DNA of 64,000 nt from Paenibacillus sp. Soil787 (GCF_001429545.1 NZ_LMSP01000001.1:154774-218773), one strand, 5' to 3'. Shown: positions 34,241-42,883, numbered from the stretch's first letter. Notes: a model not told the origin generated them from the sequence alone. A program made the numbers and translations.

Positions 34241-34678
34241 ATGAACATGCTTTTAGCCATCATAGGTGGATTGCTGGGCCTTTTTGTAACAGGGGTTGCC
34301 ATCTATACAGCCTGGATGGTTCATCAGCTTTGGAAGCAGCAGGCGGCAGCACCCAAACCAGCAGGTCTGGTTGAAATTGCTGTTAAATACTTTTCCAGAT
34401 GGACGGCCATTGATTACGCGGTCATCTTATTATTTATCATCGGTCTTTTACTATTGTTAGCCGAGCTATTTGCTGTTTGGCGAGACCAAACGGTTATTGC
34501 TAATTTCCATTTCTCCTACCTGCTCACAGGAATCATTATTTGTGCTATGGGCATGCTTCTTTTGTTTGTACGATTGGTTGTCGTACTTGGTTTTATTCAG
34601 TCAGGAGCCTTACATCGCACGCTTACGGTTACGCCAGATCATCAGAATGAGCCAGACCACACTGATAAAGCCAAATAA
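34241..34678 (+). CDS. Hypothetical membrane protein (145 aa)
   Basis: A 145-residue protein with three hydrophobic helices (3-24, 62-84 and 96-122) and a polar Asp/His/Lys tail. GGGGGGCGGCTTT precedes ATG 34241. It is the last gene of the yhaO-yhaN strand run. Its last 69 bases overlap the end of the convergent YkvI-like gene, an unusually long 3' overlap. Family not recognised. Confidence 0.6.
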   Translation: MNMLLAIIGGLLGLFVTGVAIYTAWMVHQLWKQQAAAPKPAGLVEIAVKYFSRWTAIDYAVILLFIIGLLLLLAELFAVWRDQTVIANFHFSYLLTGIIICAMGMLLLFVRLVVVLGFIQSGALHRTLTVTPDHQNEPDHTDKAK

Positions 34679-35650
34679 GGGATACAAGGCGGAAAGCAAT
34701 ATTTTGAAACCAATTTGACTGATCAGATAGCTAAGAATTAGGATACTAATCAAAATAACCTTAGGGTTTAGTTTCATGCGCTGCTGAAGCTGCTGGGACA
34801 AGCCGTAGGCGTCAGCAATAAAGGTTGTGAAAATTTCACCGTATATAACGAGCAAATAAGCAACTTGAGGTACGGTCCCTAGTCGGGTAATAATATTTCC
34901 CATTGGGATCTCGAATTGTGCGATACCTGGCATTTGTGCGGAGAGTGCGTAATGTGCAGATAACAGAAGCAGACCAATGCCTGCACCGCCGAGCAGTCCG
35001 CCCCAGTATAGAACGGATCGATCGCGAATGGATGCTCCCATGGGTACGAGCACGGCTTGGGCCATCGCTAAGTTAAAGGCGGTATAGAGGAAAGGTGCGA
35101 ACCATATTTTTTCTAAGGGATCATCACTTGTAATGCGCAGCCAGTTACCTGAAGCTGGCGAATGCCACGTGTAAACAACAATGACCAGGCTGAAGAGCAG
35201 CATGATGGGAACTACGATTGAATTTACTGTCATAATAGCGCCAATTCCGCGGGACAATACGAAATAGGCGAGTACTAAGGTCACGAAGAGTCCTGTTTGG
35301 TAAGAGAGGTGCAGCTGTTCCTCAAATACGGTTCCGCCCCCGGCGAGCATGACGGTTGTAATCCCAAAAAGGACGAGCATCATAAACAAGCTAATGGCGT
35401 TACCGATTTTTTGACCAAAAATGGCCCGATTCAAATCCTCATACGATGCCGCCCTCAGATCATGAGCCATTAGCATGAGTTTAATGCCAATCCAGATGAA
35501 AAGGATGCTGGATAAAGCAATCGTCAACGATGCTAACCAGCCGTAACGTGTGAAAAACTGCAGGATCTCCTGTCCCGAAGCGAACCCTGCTCCAACAACC
35601 GTTCCAATGTAGGTAAAGGCAACACGGACGATCTGTGAACCTGTTCGCAT
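34610..35650 (-). CDS. YkvI-like membrane protein
   Basis: A 346-residue integral membrane protein with about 10-11 helices. It begins MRTGSQIVRVAFTYIGTVVG and has AGFASGQEILQFF in the first helix region, the hallmark of the YkvI family, distant relatives of LeuT-fold amino acid or branched-chain transporters. The substrate is unknown. Start at the ATG after GGGGCAATCT; the longer upstream frame lacks a ribosome binding site. It overlaps the preceding convergent gene by 69 bp at the 3' end. Confidence 0.8.
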   Translation of the reverse strand: MRTGSQIVRVAFTYIGTVVGAGFASGQEILQFFTRYGWLASLTIALSSILFIWIGIKLMLMAHDLRAASYEDLNRAIFGQKIGNAISLFMMLVLFGITTVMLAGGGTVFEEQLHLSYQTGLFVTLVLAYFVLSRGIGAIMTVNSIVVPIMLLFSLVIVVYTWHSPASGNWLRITSDDPLEKIWFAPFLYTAFNLAMAQAVLVPMGASIRDRSVLYWGGLLGGAGIGLLLLSAHYALSAQMPGIAQFEIPMGNIITRLGTVPQVAYLLVIYGEIFTTFIADAYGLSQQLQQRMKLNPKVILISILILSYLISQIGFKILLSALYPLFGFISVVWLILMIWRNRKRAM

Positions 35651-35791
35651 AGATTGCCCCGCTTTCTTTCGTTTGATATAGTACAAGGTATGTTCGTAAT
35701 CCCATGTGCATGCCTGGAACTTGGGGCAAGCTGTCGTTTCTGTTAAAATGGGAATGAATAAGACGAAGTACAACGCGGGAGTGAGTCTTTT

Positions 35792-36397
35792 GTGAAGGAA
35801 TTTCTATATGATTTCATAAGTCATTATGGATATATTGCTTTATACCTTTTGCTGTCTGCCGGAATCGTTGGGGTACCCGTACCAGATGAAACCCTCATGG
35901 CTTTCGTGGGTTCGTTAACGGCACTTGGAGGTCCCTTTGATTTTGGAACAACGTTAATTGTGATTTACGCAGGCACGATGACAGGGATGGTAGTCAGTTA
36001 TTTAATAGGCCATCGTGTGGGTAAACCCTTTCTTTATCGGTATGGCAAATGGTTCAAACTAACTCCGAACCGGATTGAACGAGCCGAGGGTTGGTTTAAG
36101 AAGTATGGGCTCTGGACTGTTTTCTTTGGATATTTCGTGCCGGGGGTTCGTCATTTCACCTGTTATTTATCAGGTGTAAGCGGGGTTAAGTTTTACAAGT
36201 ATTTGTTCTTTGCAGGTACAGGTGCGCTGTTATGGTGTACAACCTTTTTAACATTAGGGCATTTTATTGGCAGCAACTTGGAAGGTTTATTTCAATTAAT
36301 ACATAAATACATGGGAATAAGCTTATTGAGTATAGCGGTTATAGCCATTGTAGGAACGGCCATTTACCTCCATTTCCGGAAGCGGAGAGCGATTTGA
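35792..36397 (+). CDS. DedA family membrane protein
   Basis: A 201-residue protein with five or six hydrophobic helices. DedA signatures: GVPVPDETLMAFVGSL (~27-42), HRVGKPFLYRYGKWF (~73) and YFVPGVRHFTCYLSGVSGVK (~112-131). Some members flip undecaprenyl phosphate or phosphatidylethanolamine across the membrane. GTG start at 35792 after GGGAGTGAGTC. A strong terminator follows. Confidence 0.85.
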   Translation: MKEFLYDFISHYGYIALYLLLSAGIVGVPVPDETLMAFVGSLTALGGPFDFGTTLIVIYAGTMTGMVVSYLIGHRVGKPFLYRYGKWFKLTPNRIERAEGWFKKYGLWTVFFGYFVPGVRHFTCYLSGVSGVKFYKYLFFAGTGALLWCTTFLTLGHFIGSNLEGLFQLIHKYMGISLLSIAVIAIVGTAIYLHFRKRRAI

Positions 36398-36410
36398 TTC
36401 CCATACACAT

Positions 36411-36463
36411 GAAATAAGACCATGAGTGTCATCCTATAAGAGGAGCATTCATGGTCTTATTTC
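36411..36463. terminator. Terminator between DedA and lipoprotein genes
   Basis: GAAATAAGACCATGA and TCATGGTCTTATTTC are perfect complements around a ~23 nt loop. Confidence 0.75.
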
Positions 36464-36478
36464 GTATTCTTTGTGAAA

Positions 36479-37195
36479 TTAATGGTTTGCGAAAAGCTTA
36501 ATCGATTGGATGGTGCTCTCCGTCGGATCAATATCAAGCTTAAGCAGTGTTCCTTGCGACTTGTAGGAGAGAACATAGGTTGAGTTGGTGTCTGGTTTGC
36601 CTAGAATGGCAATAGCGTCTTGGACTTTCTGCCCGAGGCGCAATCCGCGAAGTCCAGGATCTATCTCCGTGGAATGGACGTCAACGAACTCAAGAACATC
36701 CTTCTTATTGAAGCCTACGGAGAAATCGGTGAAGTCATAGACTTGAATCGCGTCTTCATCTGCATCCATCACGAATTGTTTCTTCGCCTTCCCAAACCGT
36801 TCGAGCACAACGTCCTTACTCGTTCCAAGCTTCAAGCCCATCAACGTTGGTTTCTCTTGTTGATACGCATCCTCTGCTTTAATCTTCGGCTTGGCCGTTG
36901 GCTTCGCACTTGCAGATAATTGCGGAATGTCGCTTAGATCCGTTTTGGACGTGCCGGCAACTTGCGCCTCGTGCTTCGCCATGTCTTCCGGCGTTGCTGA
37001 AGGTGCTGGCGTCGTTGTTGCTGCTGCGATCGCAGGAGGTGTGCTATCTGCATTCGAGCTACTTTGAACATGGTTAGTTGGATCTATAGTAGGCTGTCCG
37101 GAAGGAGCAGATGACTCTTGACATCCAGCTAACAGGAATGAAGCAAATACGACTGGCACAAAGCCAAGCATGATAGGTCTAAGCAGGTTGTTCAT
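36479..37195 (-). CDS. Lipoprotein with two tandem repeat motifs
   Basis: A 238-residue lipoprotein: signal peptide with lipobox LLAGC (Cys ~24), a long Ser/Thr/Pro/Ala-rich linker (~27-110), then two related modules, LMGLKLGTSKDVVLERFGKA and LRGLRLGQKVQDAIAILGKP. These LGxxxxxVxxxxGKP modules occur in extracellular Bacillales proteins of the DUF4309 type. It would sit on the outer face of the membrane. The second ATG is chosen, 9 nt after AAAGGA. Function unknown. Confidence 0.75.
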   Translation of the reverse strand: MNNLLRPIMLGFVPVVFASFLLAGCQESSAPSGQPTIDPTNHVQSSSNADSTPPAIAAATTTPAPSATPEDMAKHEAQVAGTSKTDLSDIPQLSASAKPTAKPKIKAEDAYQQEKPTLMGLKLGTSKDVVLERFGKAKKQFVMDADEDAIQVYDFTDFSVGFNKKDVLEFVDVHSTEIDPGLRGLRLGQKVQDAIAILGKPDTNSTYVLSYKSQGTLLKLDIDPTESTIQSIKLFANH

Positions 37196-37465
37196 CGTCA
37201 TCTATCCTTTCTGCCGAATAATTGATGTGAAAAATGCAACATTACTAATCATACTGTTTTCTGGTTCTATTTCAATGCATCAAGGTACCCAAATGTGAGC
37301 AATTGTAGAACAAATTTTAAAATGCTGATGCCTATATACATATAGACACCTTATGCAGAGTAAAAGTTTCATCTCAAAAGGGGGATATTTACAAATTGGG
37401 ACTTGAAACCTACTTCATCAATATGGTAACTTACTCATAATAGACAGGATTAGGGGGCCAGAATC

Positions 37466-38035
37466 ATGGAATTGTTAAAACAGCGGATCCTAGAGGTCGG
37501 TGTAGTCGTATCGGATCAAGTACTAAAGCTGGATGCCATACTTAATCATCAGGTTGATCCTGGTCTCATCATGGAGATGGGGAAAGAATTTGCAAGATTG
37601 TTTAGAGAAACGAAGCCTGACAAGGTGCTTACCGTAGAATCGTCCGGTATTCCGATTGCCTATACGACAGCTTTGCATCTCGAGGTTCCCATGGTATTTG
37701 CACGCCGGAAGAAGACGCTGACTATGGATCAAGATACGTATAGTGAGCGTGTGCCTTCCTTCACCAAAGGGATTGTAACGGACATTATGGTATCCTCTCA
37801 TTTGCTTCACAAAGGCGAGCGAGTTCTGTTGATCGATGATTTTATTGCTAATGGAGACGCTGCACGCGGATTAATTCGTATTATTGAAAAAGCGGAAGCG
37901 GAGCTTGTTGGTGTAGGGATTGCGGTTGAAAAATCTTTCCAAGCTGGTGGAAGCTCGATTCGAGAGCGTGGCATTCGTGTGGAATCCTTAGCTCGCATTT
38001 CCTCACTGGCGAATGGGCAAATCCGTTTTGACTGA
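37466..38035 (+). CDS. xpt: Xanthine phosphoribosyltransferase
   Basis: A 189-residue type I phosphoribosyltransferase. The PRPP loop is VLLIDDFIANGDAARG (~122-137). The N-terminal MELLKQRILEVGVVVSDQV and FARRKKTLTMDQDTYSERV segments match Xpt. It makes XMP from xanthine and PRPP in purine salvage. GGGGGCCAGAATC precedes the ATG. In B. subtilis this gene is preceded by a guanine riboswitch; I looked for one in 37200-37465 and did not see its conserved core. No pbuX permease follows. Confidence 0.9.
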   Translation: MELLKQRILEVGVVVSDQVLKLDAILNHQVDPGLIMEMGKEFARLFRETKPDKVLTVESSGIPIAYTTALHLEVPMVFARRKKTLTMDQDTYSERVPSFTKGIVTDIMVSSHLLHKGERVLLIDDFIANGDAARGLIRIIEKAEAELVGVGIAVEKSFQAGGSSIRERGIRVESLARISSLANGQIRFD

Positions 38036-38115
38036 TTTTACAATTTGTTCATGTCTTCCCTCAAACTGATTTATCCTTTATAATGATTACATGGTATGAG
38101 AGGAGGCTGACATCT

Positions 38116-38442
38116 ATGGGTATCGAAAATGGTTCCATTGAATATTTTATGACAAAGCTTGGGGAAGCCAAAACACATTTTGAACGTGCGCTTGATTGTA
38201 AGCATACAGAGTTTGATGACCTGTATCCGTATATGATCGAACATCCTCAATTTTTCTGGTACAAACGATATGTTGCATGGTCCGAGTTGTTAACGATTGT
38301 AAAGCTTTGCACAGAACTAGCTATCGCATGGGAACAAGAATTCTCCGCTGCACAAGTGGAATATATTCAGAAGCGCGTAATGTCTAGCAAAGTCCTTGAT
38401 TTCTGGTTCGAAACGAATGATTCGAAGGAACATGTTAGTTAA
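38116..38442 (+). CDS. Hypothetical protein (108 aa)
   Basis: A 108-residue soluble, mostly helical protein rich in Trp, Tyr and Phe (YPYMIEHPQFFWYKRYVAWS in the middle). AGGAGGCTGACATCT precedes ATG 38116, and a stable terminator follows, so it is a real gene. Family not recognised. Confidence 0.65.
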   Translation: MGIENGSIEYFMTKLGEAKTHFERALDCKHTEFDDLYPYMIEHPQFFWYKRYVAWSELLTIVKLCTELAIAWEQEFSAAQVEYIQKRVMSSKVLDFWFETNDSKEHVS

Positions 38443-38462
38443 TTTATGCCCATATAAGGAAG

Positions 38463-38499
38463 AGGCCAGTGGATCCGAAGAGGATCCGTTGGCCTTTTT
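38463..38499 (+). terminator. Terminator
   Basis: AGGCCAGTGGATCC-GAAGAG-GATCCGTTGGCCT followed by TTTTC. Confidence 0.85.
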
Positions 38500-38562
38500 C
38501 TATGATATAAAGTGGAGTTGGTTTCATGGCTTCATGGCTTTCCCTTCGTTTTGTTGAATTGA

Positions 38563-38739
38563 GGAACTACGATTCGCTATTTTTGGAAAAATGAGCTGAA
38601 AATTGGTTTAGCGGAACGAGGAGCCGTTATTTGATGAAAATTCAACGATTAAGGGACCAAAACAGTGAAATAACGAATCGTCGTTCCCTTTAACCGTTAA
38701 TTTAGGCTTATATCGCACAAATAGAGGATCGACGTTCCC
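38563..38739. repeat. Four-unit inverted array, GGAAC family, copy 2
   Basis: Forward units GGAACTACGATTCGCTATTT (38563) and GGAACGAGGAGCCGTTATTT (38613); reverse units GAAATAACGAATCGTCGTTC (38667) and CAAATAGAGGATCGACGTTC (38718). Spacing 50, 54 and 51 bp, as in copies 1 and 3. Confidence 0.75.
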
Positions 38740-38811
38740 TTACGGAACGGTAACGGCGGCTTTTTCCGATTCTGTAGGAGCGGAGTTAAGACTCAGACAT
38801 ATGCTCTTTTT

Positions 38812-38955
38812 CTGCTACTGACACTGCTACTGACACTACTTCTGAATCTGACACTGTTACCGACTGTTTCTTACACTGCTACTTACACTGCTACTCCTAC
38901 TGCCTCTGCTACTGCCTCTGCTACTGCCTCTGCTACTGCCTCTGCTACTGCCTCT
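38812..38955. repeat. 12 bp tandem repeat (CTGCTACTGCCT) with degenerate flank
   Basis: The last ~60 bp are perfect copies of a 12 bp unit; the preceding ~80 bp are diverged versions (CACTGCTACTGA). It lies directly after the stop of the minus-strand gene at 38959. Read on that strand, one frame would encode repeated Arg-Gly-Ser-Ser and another Glu-Ala-Val-Ala. Confidence 0.8.
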
Positions 38956-38958
38956 AAC

Positions 38959-39285
38959 TCAGACGCCATTCTCTAAAACGTTCATGCTCTCAATATGCCT
39001 TTTCGTTTGAACGGAACCGAGCTTGTGAAGGGTTCGATACACTTCAGTTAAATAATAATCATATTCCTGATTGACCTCTTTGACCTCATTGGAGTTATAA
39101 ACTTTCCAGGGAAGCCAGGAAGTTGCGTAGCTGCCTTGCGAGGAGTTATCGGTTTCCTCGAAAAGCTCTTGAAGCTTATCAATTTCTTCTTCGGTTGCTA
39201 TAATCTCGAATTCGAAATTAAGTGCTCCTTTGTCTTCTAGAACTTCCCCCGTGCCAACGTTGACGTAGTACGTTTTTTTATCCAC
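38959..39285 (-). CDS. Conserved Bacillales hypothetical protein (108 aa)
   Basis: A 108-residue acidic protein beginning (V)DKKTYYVNVGTGEVLEDKG with a central acidic helix (ATEEEIDKLQELFEETDN) and a C-terminal RHIESMNVLENGV. Similar small proteins exist across Bacillales; none I know has a function. The GTG start is supported by GGGAGGTTCTATA; the upstream ATG overlaps that Shine-Dalgarno sequence. A 12 bp tandem repeat begins three bases past the stop, so slippage could alter the C-terminus only after a frameshift or readthrough. Confidence 0.65.
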   Translation of the reverse strand: MDKKTYYVNVGTGEVLEDKGALNFEFEIIATEEEIDKLQELFEETDNSSQGSYATSWLPWKVYNSNEVKEVNQEYDYYLTEVYRTLHKLGSVQTKRHIESMNVLENGV

Positions 39286-39440
39286 TATAGAACCTCCCAT
39301 GGAGTAAGTTTGCTATTTGCGTTAACTTTGTTTCGTTATTAGTTAAGTTAACCTCCGTAAAGCGGTTTTATGTAAAGTTTGATCTAAATGCGAATTGGTG
39401 TATGCTAAAGAAGTACGTATGACATGTTGGAGGTAAGATG

Positions 39441-39701
39441 ATGATATCTGAAGAACAGCTTGATCAATATAGAGTTGAGAGCACATTACTGCGTGTTATT
39501 CGGGACGTCAGTCCAACGAATGATGTGCGTGGAATTGTAGTTGCTTGGGATGATGAGAGTGTGTTAGTTCGCAAGAAAAACCGCAAAGTCGTGAAGCTTG
39601 CACGCAATTATATCTATCAACCATACGAGAACGAAAGACCACCTGAATTCATGCTTCCACAGGATCCCATCGAACCAGATGGCGTTTCTGATGACGAATA
39701 A
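39441..39701 (+). CDS. Hypothetical protein preceding cbiZ
   Basis: An 86-residue protein with an Sm-like or OB-like beta pattern (VRGIVVAWDDESVLVRKKNR) and an acidic Pro-rich tail. The second of two ATGs is chosen, 7 nt after TTGGAGG. Its end overlaps the proposed cbiZ start by 11 bp, so the two are probably translated from one transcript. Family not recognised. Confidence 0.6.
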   Translation: MISEEQLDQYRVESTLLRVIRDVSPTNDVRGIVVAWDDESVLVRKKNRKVVKLARNYIYQPYENERPPEFMLPQDPIEPDGVSDDE

Positions 39702-40461
39702 GGATGCATGGATAGGATCAATGAAGGTTCCTATCTCTGGTATTCGCATGGAGCTGATAAGTTCCCATCAAGGCACGTATTTGCGGATTTGCAGCAAACA
39801 TCCTTTGCGAACGCTGAATTCTTCGCCGTGGGGCGGTGGATTCGGCAGGCATAAAGTGATGATGAATCGTCAAGTGGACAAGCTGTATAATGAGGCTGAT
39901 CCACTTCGCGAGATGGACGATTTCATCCGGCGTGAAGGTTTGAATCCTCAAGAGACAGCGGGTATGCTGACCGCGGCGAAGGTAAAGGACGTTGGCTACT
40001 GCGGCCTTACCTGGGATACGGGCGAAGACGGTGATAACAGCGAATTCGGTCAGAAACTTACGATGAAGCCAGAAATGGAGCCCCTTCATGTTTGTTCATG
40101 GGTTACGGTGGGGTTGGGGAATAAAGCAAGAGCAGGAGCTGAACTTCCCGCCGCTTCCCTTTATCCTGGAACAATTAACACGATTGTCGTTATCAACGGC
40201 TGCTTAACCGATGCGGCCATGGTTAATGCTGTCATTACGGCAACGGAGGCTAAAGTTGCGGCTCTTCAAGCATTAGGCATTGTCGTTGAGGGTCAGTCGG
40301 CGACTGGAACGACAACCGATGCCGTACTTATTGCTGCAACGTGCCGCGGCAAGTCCTACAATTACGCGGGTACAGCGACCGCGCTTGGTTACTTGATCGG
40401 AAGAACGGTATATGAAGCGATCATACATTCCGGTCAATTGTATGAACAAACGCCCTACTAA
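39691..40461 (+). CDS. cbiZ: Adenosylcobinamide amidohydrolase
   Basis: A 256-residue CbiZ-family protein: LRTLNSSPWGGGFGRHKVMM (~35-55), VGYCGLTWDTGEDG (~107), ARAGAELPAASLYPGTINTI (~148-168) and TGTTTDAVLIAATC (~205). CbiZ removes the aminopropanol side chain of adenosylcobinamide to give adenosylcobyric acid, which lets cells salvage B12 precursors. The start may be ATG 39691, overlapping the previous gene, or ATG 39721 (MKVPISG) after GGATAGG. No other cobamide genes are nearby; the B12-dependent nrdJ is 11 kb away. Confidence 0.85.
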   Translation: MTNKDAWIGSMKVPISGIRMELISSHQGTYLRICSKHPLRTLNSSPWGGGFGRHKVMMNRQVDKLYNEADPLREMDDFIRREGLNPQETAGMLTAAKVKDVGYCGLTWDTGEDGDNSEFGQKLTMKPEMEPLHVCSWVTVGLGNKARAGAELPAASLYPGTINTIVVINGCLTDAAMVNAVITATEAKVAALQALGIVVEGQSATGTTTDAVLIAATCRGKSYNYAGTATALGYLIGRTVYEAIIHSGQLYEQTPY

Positions 40462-40488
40462 TCCATGTGGATAAGTAGGGCATGCTAT

Positions 40489-40668
40489 CTAAGATCTACG
40501 GAATACCCCGTAAGCAGCTGCAGTTGCAATCACGCCTAGTCCAGATTCATCCTCATCTTCGCTTTTGTAGTTAGGATCATGCACAATGGCTTCAGCTTCA
40601 CCTTCTGTGAGATTCCTTTGATTGCCTGTATATTTCGGTTCCAAGGCGTTGATTTCTTCCTCATTCAT
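40489..40668 (-). CDS. Small acidic hypothetical protein (59 aa)
   Basis: A 59-residue acidic protein (MNEEEINALEPKYTGNQRNL, ending TAAAYGVFRRS) with AAAGGAGGAATGACT before the second ATG. It converges with cbiZ. Family not recognised. Confidence 0.6.
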   Translation of the reverse strand: MNEEEINALEPKYTGNQRNLTEGEAEAIVHDPNYKSEDEDESGLGVIATAAAYGVFRRS

Positions 40669-40738
40669 AGTCATTCCTCCTTTGCGAATAGGGTTAGGAG
40701 TGTAGGGAGGAATTATTCACGAATTGTAAAAAGTACCG

Positions 40739-40768
40739 TTGACTAGCTCTCATTTTCCATGTTATATT
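40739..40768 (+). promoter_or_regulatory. Promoter of tRNA-Leu
   Basis: TTGACT (40739) and TTATAT/TATATT (40762-40768) with a 17-18 bp spacer, ~50 nt before the tRNA. Confidence 0.6.
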
Positions 40769-40816
40769 AGATTTTGTCGCCGCTATTATGATATTGTTCA
40801 TAGTGCAGACCTATAC

Positions 40817-40900
40817 GCGATCATGGCGGAATTGGCAGACGCGCACGGTTCAGGTCCGTGTGGGCTTACCCCCGTGGAGGTTCGAGTCCTCTTGATCGCA
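40817..40900 (+). tRNA. tRNA-Leu(CAG)
   Basis: Acceptor arms GCGATCA and TGATCGC pair fully, with discriminator A. The anticodon stem CACGG/CCGTG encloses TTCAGGT, giving anticodon CAG (codon CUG). GGTTCGAGTCC is the T-arm and a long variable arm marks a class II tRNA. 84 nt; CCA is not encoded. Confidence 0.95.
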
Positions 40901-40907
40901 TACGAAG

Positions 40908-40950
40908 CAACAACCCTTTCAGATACATCCGGAGGGGTTGTTTTGTTTTT
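40908..40950 (+). terminator. Terminator of tRNA-Leu
   Basis: CAACAACCC...GGGGTTGTT arms followed by TTGTTTTT. Confidence 0.8.
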
Positions 40951-41033
40951 GCGCAGGTGTGTAGCGGCTTTCATGAAAACTAGGTATAATACATAGTATA
41001 GATTGTACATCCTTACAAAGGGGCTGATGTTTC

Positions 41034-41687
41034 ATGGATAGAACGATTACGGTTACGCATTCTGGCAGTTTTGCTCATGTGCTTCAAACGTTTGCAATTT
41101 CCCTGTTGGTTTCCTTCCTGGGGACATTGATCGGTGCCATTGTCGTTCCGCCATCGATGATTATGCTTTTCGTCATTGCTGAGGTGGTCATGCTGGTGGC
41201 AGCAATCATTATTCGTGTTCGCGGCAAGCATATCGGATACGGCTTTCTTTATGCATTTACTGCGATTTCAGGGGTTACTCTATACCCAGTCATCATGGCG
41301 TATGGCGGTATACTGGGCGCACACGTTGTATCAGGTGCATTCTTCGCGACTGCAGCCATTTTCGGCGGACTTGCCTTCTATGCTCATCGTTCGCAGCGTG
41401 ATTTCAGCTTTCTAGGCGGGTTCTTGTTTGCTGGAACGATTGGACTTGTGCTTATGAGTGTGGTCAGTATGTTCGTTAACTTTGGTTCTGCGATGAACCT
41501 AGTATGGTCAATGATCGGTATCTTGATATTCAGTGGTTGGGTTCTCTATGATGTGGCTCAATATCGTAATGGTGTATCGGCGGAAGAGGTTCCACTCGCA
41601 GCATTAAATATTTATCTCGATTTCATTAATCTCTTCTTGTATATCTTGAGGTTCTTAGCCTCAATTGTTGGAGTAAACAGGGATTAA
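41034..41687 (+). CDS. Bax inhibitor-1 family protein (YetJ-like)
   Basis: A 217-residue protein with seven hydrophobic helices. Conserved Asp residues appear in WVLYDVAQYRNG (~168) and LNIYLDFINLFLYILRFL (~187-204), the pair forming the pH-sensing di-aspartyl latch in YetJ. These proteins leak Ca2+ across the membrane in a pH-dependent manner. AAAGGGGCTGATGTTTC precedes the ATG. It is monocistronic, with a terminator downstream. Confidence 0.9.
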   Translation: MDRTITVTHSGSFAHVLQTFAISLLVSFLGTLIGAIVVPPSMIMLFVIAEVVMLVAAIIIRVRGKHIGYGFLYAFTAISGVTLYPVIMAYGGILGAHVVSGAFFATAAIFGGLAFYAHRSQRDFSFLGGFLFAGTIGLVLMSVVSMFVNFGSAMNLVWSMIGILIFSGWVLYDVAQYRNGVSAEEVPLAALNIYLDFINLFLYILRFLASIVGVNRD

Positions 41688-41705
41688 ACAGATCATCAAA
41701 AACAC

Positions 41706-41757
41706 CAAAAAAGCACTTTCGATTTCTCACCGTAGGGTGGGAAGCGAAGGTGCTTTT
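41706..41757. terminator. Terminator after Bax inhibitor-1 gene
   Basis: CAAAAAAGCACTTTCG and CGAAGGTGCTTTTTG arms with an inner stem. Confidence 0.75.
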
Positions 41758-41866
41758 TGTGCGTAGACAAGAAAGTATAAATTTTATTACACTTCGCGTC
41801 ATCAGTCTTGACAAACGCGCTCGTCCCTGAAGACGACGGAGTCGTTTATCCTTGTTATAAGCTATC

Positions 41867-42103
41867 TTAGGAGATCGAGCTTAGCTTGACCTGAACTTGA
41901 ACGGATTGAAAATAGGAGATATCTCCACGGAAGCTTCGATTAATTTCGAGCAGGGTATGCAGGATTTGGATGAGCTCAGCATGGTTCAATTGAACGATGG
42001 CTGTTTCCTCCTGCTCGGTTCTGCGCAATTTGACCTCAAATAGCTGATTGGATTCATCCATTTGAATCTCTAGCTGCTCCGTTAGCAGCATCTGTTTCCA
42101 CAT
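41867..42103 (-). CDS. Small hypothetical protein (78 aa)
   Basis: A 78-residue mostly beta-pattern protein beginning MWKQMLLTEQLEIQMDESNQ. GAGGTG lies 9 nt before the ATG chosen; the GTG within that motif is the alternative. An AG-rich tract (AGAGAGAGAG) precedes it. Family not recognised. Confidence 0.5.
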   Translation of the reverse strand: MWKQMLLTEQLEIQMDESNQLFEVKLRRTEQEETAIVQLNHAELIQILHTLLEINRSFRGDISYFQSVQVQVKLSSIS

Positions 42104-42260
42104 CCAAGCTAGCACCTCTCTCTCTCTACTTTCTCTAGTGTATGCTTGGATACCATGAATAGACGTGTAACTGATCCATGGATTTTAATGAAACAAGCAC
42201 GATTTCCTTTCTCTGTTCATACAATTTAATGATCCTATAAGGGGAGAGAGGAGATGACCT

Positions 42261-42542
42261 ATGGCGGCTTGCAGCACATGGACGTATAGAGGGATTTCGT
42301 CTTCGGTATTCAAATCCTTACAACAAGTCGGCAGAAAGCAGGGCATTACGATTCCTAATACAACACAAGGCAAGTTCATGATTACAGTGGTTGGCATGAA
42401 TGTCGGATTTCAATATGCGTGGGATACAAGCGCTCAAACCTTGTTATTGCATTGTGATAATAAACCGATGCTGCTTGGTTGCAGCACGATTAAATCTTTT
42501 GCAGACAAAATCATTGCGGAGAGTGGCGGCAAACTCGGTTAA
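42261..42542 (+). CDS. Hypothetical protein (93 aa)
   Basis: A 93-residue protein starting MAACSTWTYRGISSSVFKSL with a GITIPNTTQGKFMITVVGMN beta region. GAGAGGAGATGACCT precedes the ATG. No membrane segment. Family not recognised; the small neighbours on both sides suggest a conserved but uncharacterised Bacillales block. Confidence 0.6.
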   Translation: MAACSTWTYRGISSSVFKSLQQVGRKQGITIPNTTQGKFMITVVGMNVGFQYAWDTSAQTLLLHCDNKPMLLGCSTIKSFADKIIAESGGKLG

Positions 42543-42621
42543 TATCCTATATTCCACCTGCCTTCGCCAGTTTAAGCTCCTGTCTCTATGGTTAAAATAG
42601 GGATAGAAGGCAGGTGGACAT

Positions 42622-42813
42622 ATGGCAAAAAGCGATGATCTGGTTAAGTACATAACGCAGCAAGTTGTCACGTATATAGAAACACCAAAGGAAGTTCGTC
42701 AGCAGGTTAAAGCCATGAACAAGGAACAGCGTGAAAGCTGGCAAACACGTTGGTTCGGCATGCTGCCGCTTGCCACACGAATGCTGATTGATCAAGCAAA
42801 ATCCAAAAAGTAA
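42622..42813 (+). CDS. yqzE: YqzE family protein
   Basis: A 63-residue basic protein: DDLVKYITQQVVTYIETPKE at the start and RWFGMLPLATRMLI in the middle, the pattern of YqzE, which in B. subtilis lies beside the comG operon. Here comG is not present, so the linkage is broken. GGCAGGTGGACAT precedes the ATG. Function unknown. Confidence 0.75.
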   Translation: MAKSDDLVKYITQQVVTYIETPKEVRQQVKAMNKEQRESWQTRWFGMLPLATRMLIDQAKSKK

Positions 42814-42819
42814 GATGAC

Positions 42820-42883
42820 AAAACCTCTTCACCTATAATCAGGAGATTTAGTTAAACCTGATGAATGGTGCGAGAGGTTTTTT
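42820..42883 (+). terminator. Terminator
   Basis: AAAACCTCTTCACC and GGTGCGAGAGGTTTT arms followed by TTTAG. Confidence 0.65.

Noticed and set aside
37202..37465. Guanine riboswitch before xpt
   Set aside because: The conserved purine-riboswitch core sequences are not visible in the leader.
40739..40996. 85-codon open frame across tRNA-Leu
   Set aside because: It covers the tRNA and its terminator; coding is not plausible.
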